In this document: positions 6,595-8,634 of the stretch, piece by piece
Layout: every line of letters begins with the position of its first letter
Numbering within the stretch: the first letter of the stretch is position 1
Assembly: GCA_049301135.1 (NCBI GenBank)
Contig: JBAQKP010000319.1
Span: forward strand, 1-8,634
Source: JAYXXU01 sp049301135
GTDB taxonomy: Bacteria > Pseudomonadota > Gammaproteobacteria > Pseudomonadales > Moraxellaceae
Length of the DNA stretch: 8,634 nt
Direction: 5' to 3'
The notes under the pieces: generated by a model
Databases searched by the model: none
What the model saw: only the letters and a program-made list of their open reading frames with translations
What the model was told of the DNA's origin: nothing
Position numbers and translations under genes: made by a program

Positions 6595-7065
6595 TCAACG
6601 CCGAGTCGCTTTCATCTGCTGAATCAATTGCGCCACTTTGGGCTGATCGGCATGCTGCTGCAAGGTGCGATTAATATCAGAATCGATCTCATCACAACCC
6701 AACTGACTTTGTAAATCACCCGCCTCATCGGCCGACATCGCACCCGACTTGGCATCAGCGACCAAGCTATAACAACTCTCCATCCGCTCTAACAAATCCG
6801 CCACATCACTCGACACCCCCGCAAAACGCTGATCCGACACCTGCTCGGTCGGCTCCATATCGCCATCAAACCCATCAGCCACATCGATGACCATCGCAGA
6901 GCCATCTTCGCGTAGATTTTCTGCGGGTGCAGTCGTGGCTGAACCTTCAGTCTGTGCGGGCTGCGCCGAATCGGTCGATTGTGGTGGCTGACAGCCGATC
7001 AGCACCAACAACAGCGTAACGCAGCCGACTGTTTTGCAGCGTCTGAACATTTTGGGGTTTTGCAT
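6595..7065 (-). CDS. Small hypothetical lipoprotein
   Basis: This 156-residue protein has a typical lipoprotein signal: basic residues (K5, R8, R9, K11), a hydrophobic stretch CVTLLLVLIG, and a lipobox LIGC with the lipidated cysteine at 25. The mature protein should be membrane-anchored facing the periplasm. The residue after the lipidated Cys is Gln, not Asp, which by the usual rule points to the outer membrane. A Gln/Ser/Thr/Ala/Pro-rich linker (26-50) leads into a small acidic, helical domain (about 75-156). That domain carries two more cysteines (C98 and C124) that could form a disulfide. I chose the ATG at 7065; the in-frame ATG at 7050 would shorten the signal but still leave a lipobox. 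The ribosome site is weak (AGG a few bases upstream). The gene is divergent from fdxA and probably leads a two-gene unit with the gene at 6051-6566. The function is unknown. Confidence 0.85.
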   Translation of the reverse strand: MQNPKMFRRCKTVGCVTLLLVLIGCQPPQSTDSAQPAQTEGSATTAPAENLREDGSAMVIDVADGFDGDMEPTEQVSDQRFAGVSSDVADLLERMESCYSLVADAKSGAMSADEAGDLQSQLGCDEIDSDINRTLQQHADQPKVAQLIQQMKATRR

Positions 7066-7082
7066 GCCTGTTAACCTGACCT

Positions 7083-7088
7083 ATTGTA
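7083..7088 (-). promoter_or_regulatory. Candidate -10 element for the lipoprotein gene
   Basis: Read on the minus strand, TACAAT matches the sigma-70 -10 consensus at 5 of 6 positions. It lies 17 bp before the start codon, a short leader. No good -35 is found at the proper distance, so this is tentative. Confidence 0.2.
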
Positions 7089-7195
7089 TCCATACGATCC
7101 TTTGTAGTATCACTTCACGCAGCGAGTTTCAACTGCTAATCACACACAACAACGGCTTTATCTGCTGAATCTATCAGACATATCAGTGAAAGCAA

Positions 7196-7225
7196 TTGTG
7201 ACAACCGCCTAAAACCGCCTAAACT
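7196..7225 (+). promoter_or_regulatory. Candidate fdxA promoter containing a 10-bp tandem repeat
   Basis: TTGTGA (7196-7201) and TAAACT (7220-7225) are separated by 18 bp and could serve as -35 and -10 elements, giving a leader of about 30 nt. The spacer holds a perfect tandem duplication of ACCGCCTAAA (7204-7213 and 7214-7223). The second copy overlaps the -10 element, so a protein bound there would affect transcription. The repeat is directly seen; the promoter assignment is tentative. Confidence 0.4.
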
Positions 7226-7263
7226 AGCGAACATTGAATTGTTTAGTCAGGTAGCGAGCCGCC

Positions 7264-7587
7264 ATGACCTTTGTTGTCACTGAAAACTGTATCAAATGCA
7301 AATACCAAGATTGCGTCGAAGTCTGTCCAGTCGATTGCTTCTATGAAGGCCCCAACTTTCTGGTGATCCATCCGGACGAGTGTATTGACTGCGCCCTGTG
7401 TGAACCAGAATGCCCTGCCAATGCGATCTTCTCGGAAGATGAAGTGCCCAAAGGCCAAGAAGTGTTTATTGCACTGAATGCCGAACTGGCCGACAAATGG
7501 CCAAACATCACCCAAATCGGCGAACGGCCAGCCGATGCCGCCGAGTGGGACGGCAAGCCGAACAAACTGGCACTGCTAGAACGCTAA
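7264..7587 (+). CDS. fdxA: 7Fe ferredoxin, [3Fe-4S][4Fe-4S] type (FdxA)
   Basis: This small cytoplasmic electron carrier has 107 residues, the usual length for FdxA of Pseudomonas and relatives. Its cysteine pattern matches the Azotobacter ferredoxin I type. C9, C17 and C50 would hold the 3Fe-4S cluster, and C21, C40, C43 and C46 the 4Fe-4S cluster. C12 and C25 correspond to the two non-ligand cysteines. The motif CIDCALCEPECP (40-51) is diagnostic, and the tail with WPNIT and AAEWDG is typical of the FdxA subgroup. The redox partners are not known from the sequence. mutS and fdxA are neighbours in Pseudomonadales; here two opposite-strand genes lie between them. The gene is probably monocistronic, with its own putative promoter upstream and a strong terminator 29 bp after the stop. 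The ribosome site is weak. Confidence 0.97.
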   Translation: MTFVVTENCIKCKYQDCVEVCPVDCFYEGPNFLVIHPDECIDCALCEPECPANAIFSEDEVPKGQEVFIALNAELADKWPNITQIGERPADAAEWDGKPNKLALLER

Positions 7588-7615
7588 AAAATTGTTCGCT
7601 CCATGCAATCCTAAG

Positions 7616-7645
7616 AAGAACCGACACTGTGTCGGTTCTTTTTTT
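7616..7645 (+). terminator. Strong intrinsic terminator after fdxA
   Basis: AAGAACCGACA (7616-7626) pairs perfectly with TGTCGGTTCTT (7630-7640) around a CTG loop, and the run of T continues to 7645. An 11-bp stem followed by seven T is a textbook rho-independent terminator. It separates fdxA from the downstream oxygenase-family gene. Confidence 0.95.
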
Positions 7646-7741
7646 GCTAGTGACTGATGTTTTTGGCTATTGCTGCATGACCGATTCGACGGCCTAATCA
7701 AAACTCTAATTACAACTGTCGGCGACGACAAGGAGCGATGT

Positions 7742-8634
7742 ATGGGCAGCCTAAATGTTGCAAAACGCTATGGCGTGTTTCGTCATCCTGCGGTACGCCA
7801 GCAGATCGAGCAACTTGATGCCACACAAGACTGCCAGCAGATCGTCGCCCTGTTATCCAGCTATGAATTCCCCATCGACATTCAGCACGCGCTCGAACTC
7901 GCGCTGCTTTATACGTATGCCAGTCCCAAAATTTCACGGCTGCTCGACCGCACCAGCGAATTTGCCAAACACGGCCAAAAACGCTACGACGACACCAAAA
8001 TCCTGATTGGTCTCTTGCTCGAATCTGGTTGGGATGGTGCATTTGGTCAGCAATCTTTGGCACGAATCAACCAAACGCACGGCCACTACCGGATTTATAA
8101 CGACGAATTTTTGTTTGTTTTATGGACATTTATTGACTTTCCAATCTGGTGGACAGGTCAGTTTAGCCATCGCCCCATGACCGCACATGAGCAGACTGCA
8201 TGGTTTCAGTTTTGGGTTGGTATTGGCGAGCGGATGAACATCCAAGATATTCCTACCGACAAAGCCACGTTTGACCAGTGGATGCAGGTCTATCGGATGC
8301 GTGAGTTTTATTACGATCCGGCCAACCAACGCATCACCGATGCCACCACCCGTATTATCGAAAACTGGCTACCAGAGCCGCTACAACCACTCGTGAAATG
8401 GGGCGTGAGTGGTTTGATGGATCAGGAGTTTTTATACAGTGTTGGCTATTCACGGCCAAGCGTCCTACAAAAACAACTGTGTCATTGGAGCATCAAAGCC
8501 TACTGCACACTCAGGCAGCCGATTTTTTGGGAGCACTACCCGATTGAGTCGAGCAAAACCAAAGACCGTTATGCACGGCAGCAACTACAAGCAGTCGATC
8601 AGATTCAGCCCTATCGACTCGAAAAAAGTAAACG
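7742..8634 (+). CDS. MpaB/Lcp-type oxygenase family protein (DUF2236), 3' end outside window
   Basis: An open frame of 297 codons runs off the right edge. The ATG at 7742 has AAGGAG (7730-7735) 6 nt upstream; an overlapping ATG at 7738 is in another frame and ends quickly. The sequence resembles the bacterial branch of the MpaB/rubber-oxygenase catalytic family. Supporting stretches are RYDDTKILIGLLLESGWDG (81-99), INQTHGHYRIYNDEFLFVLW (109-128) followed by TFIDFPIWW, and the C-terminal CTLRQPIFWEHYP near 255-267. H113 and the N120-D121 pair are the recognisable conserved positions. Family members that have been studied (latex-clearing protein, fungal MpaB) are haem-dependent or putative oxygenases cleaving terpenoid or polyisoprene chains. 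The substrate of this bacterial subgroup is unknown, and I cannot confirm a haem ligand. There is no signal peptide; several aromatic, hydrophobic helices suggest possible membrane association. The gene is separated from fdxA by the terminator and must have its own promoter in 7646-7729. Confidence 0.85.
   Translation, partial: MGSLNVAKRYGVFRHPAVRQQIEQLDATQDCQQIVALLSSYEFPIDIQHALELALLYTYASPKISRLLDRTSEFAKHGQKRYDDTKILIGLLLESGWDGAFGQQSLARINQTHGHYRIYNDEFLFVLWTFIDFPIWWTGQFSHRPMTAHEQTAWFQFWVGIGERMNIQDIPTDKATFDQWMQVYRMREFYYDPANQRITDATTRIIENWLPEPLQPLVKWGVSGLMDQEFLYSVGYSRPSVLQKQLCHWSIKAYCTLRQPIFWEHYPIESSKTKDRYARQQLQAVDQIQPYRLEKSK

Noticed and set aside
7243..7515. Minus-strand frames opposite fdxA
   Set aside because: They overlap the entire ferredoxin cysteine region and have no start signals.
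7710..8063. 117-codon minus-strand frame opposite the oxygenase-family gene
   Set aside because: It is antisense to a gene with a strong ribosome site and family-like motifs; the product is Arg/Trp-rich and unconvincing.

Overview
The window looks like a chromosomal segment of a gammaproteobacterium, probably of the order Pseudomonadales. MutS and the 7Fe ferredoxin FdxA most resemble what I remember of Acinetobacter/Moraxellaceae and Pseudomonas proteins, and mutS close to fdxA is a familiar arrangement there. This placement rests on memory of the families, not on a search.

Left part (1 to about 3300) is the integrase end of an integrated mobile element. It holds a minus-strand gene running off the left edge that encodes a protein with two winged-helix-like segments, a divergent plus-strand gene for a lysine- and glutamate-rich, coiled-coil-like protein of unknown function, and a convergent minus-strand tyrosine integrase with an Arm-DNA-binding N terminus and a complete catalytic set. 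The AT-rich gap between the two unknown genes carries three copies of an 8-bp motif at about one helical turn. The 230-bp gap between the integrase start and mutS carries nested inverted and tandem repeats that look like recombinase-binding or attachment-site DNA. The other end of the element lies outside the window.

Middle part (3389 to 6046) is a complete mutS, with mismatch-recognition, ATPase and clamp-binding motifs intact. It apparently starts at TTG and sits directly against the element, so its promoter must lie in or very near the junction.

Right part (6051 to 8634) holds two minus-strand genes, a 172-codon hypothetical and a small lipoprotein, which lie between mutS and fdxA. fdxA follows on the plus strand with a 10-bp tandem repeat in its putative promoter and a strong intrinsic terminator. 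Last is a 3'-truncated gene for a protein of the MpaB/Lcp oxygenase family (DUF2236).

The right-hand genes are mostly housekeeping or conserved accessory genes. The novelty lies in the element: two unrecognised proteins with a shared divergent control region, an integrase, and a repeat-rich junction placed where it could influence expression of the mismatch-repair gene.
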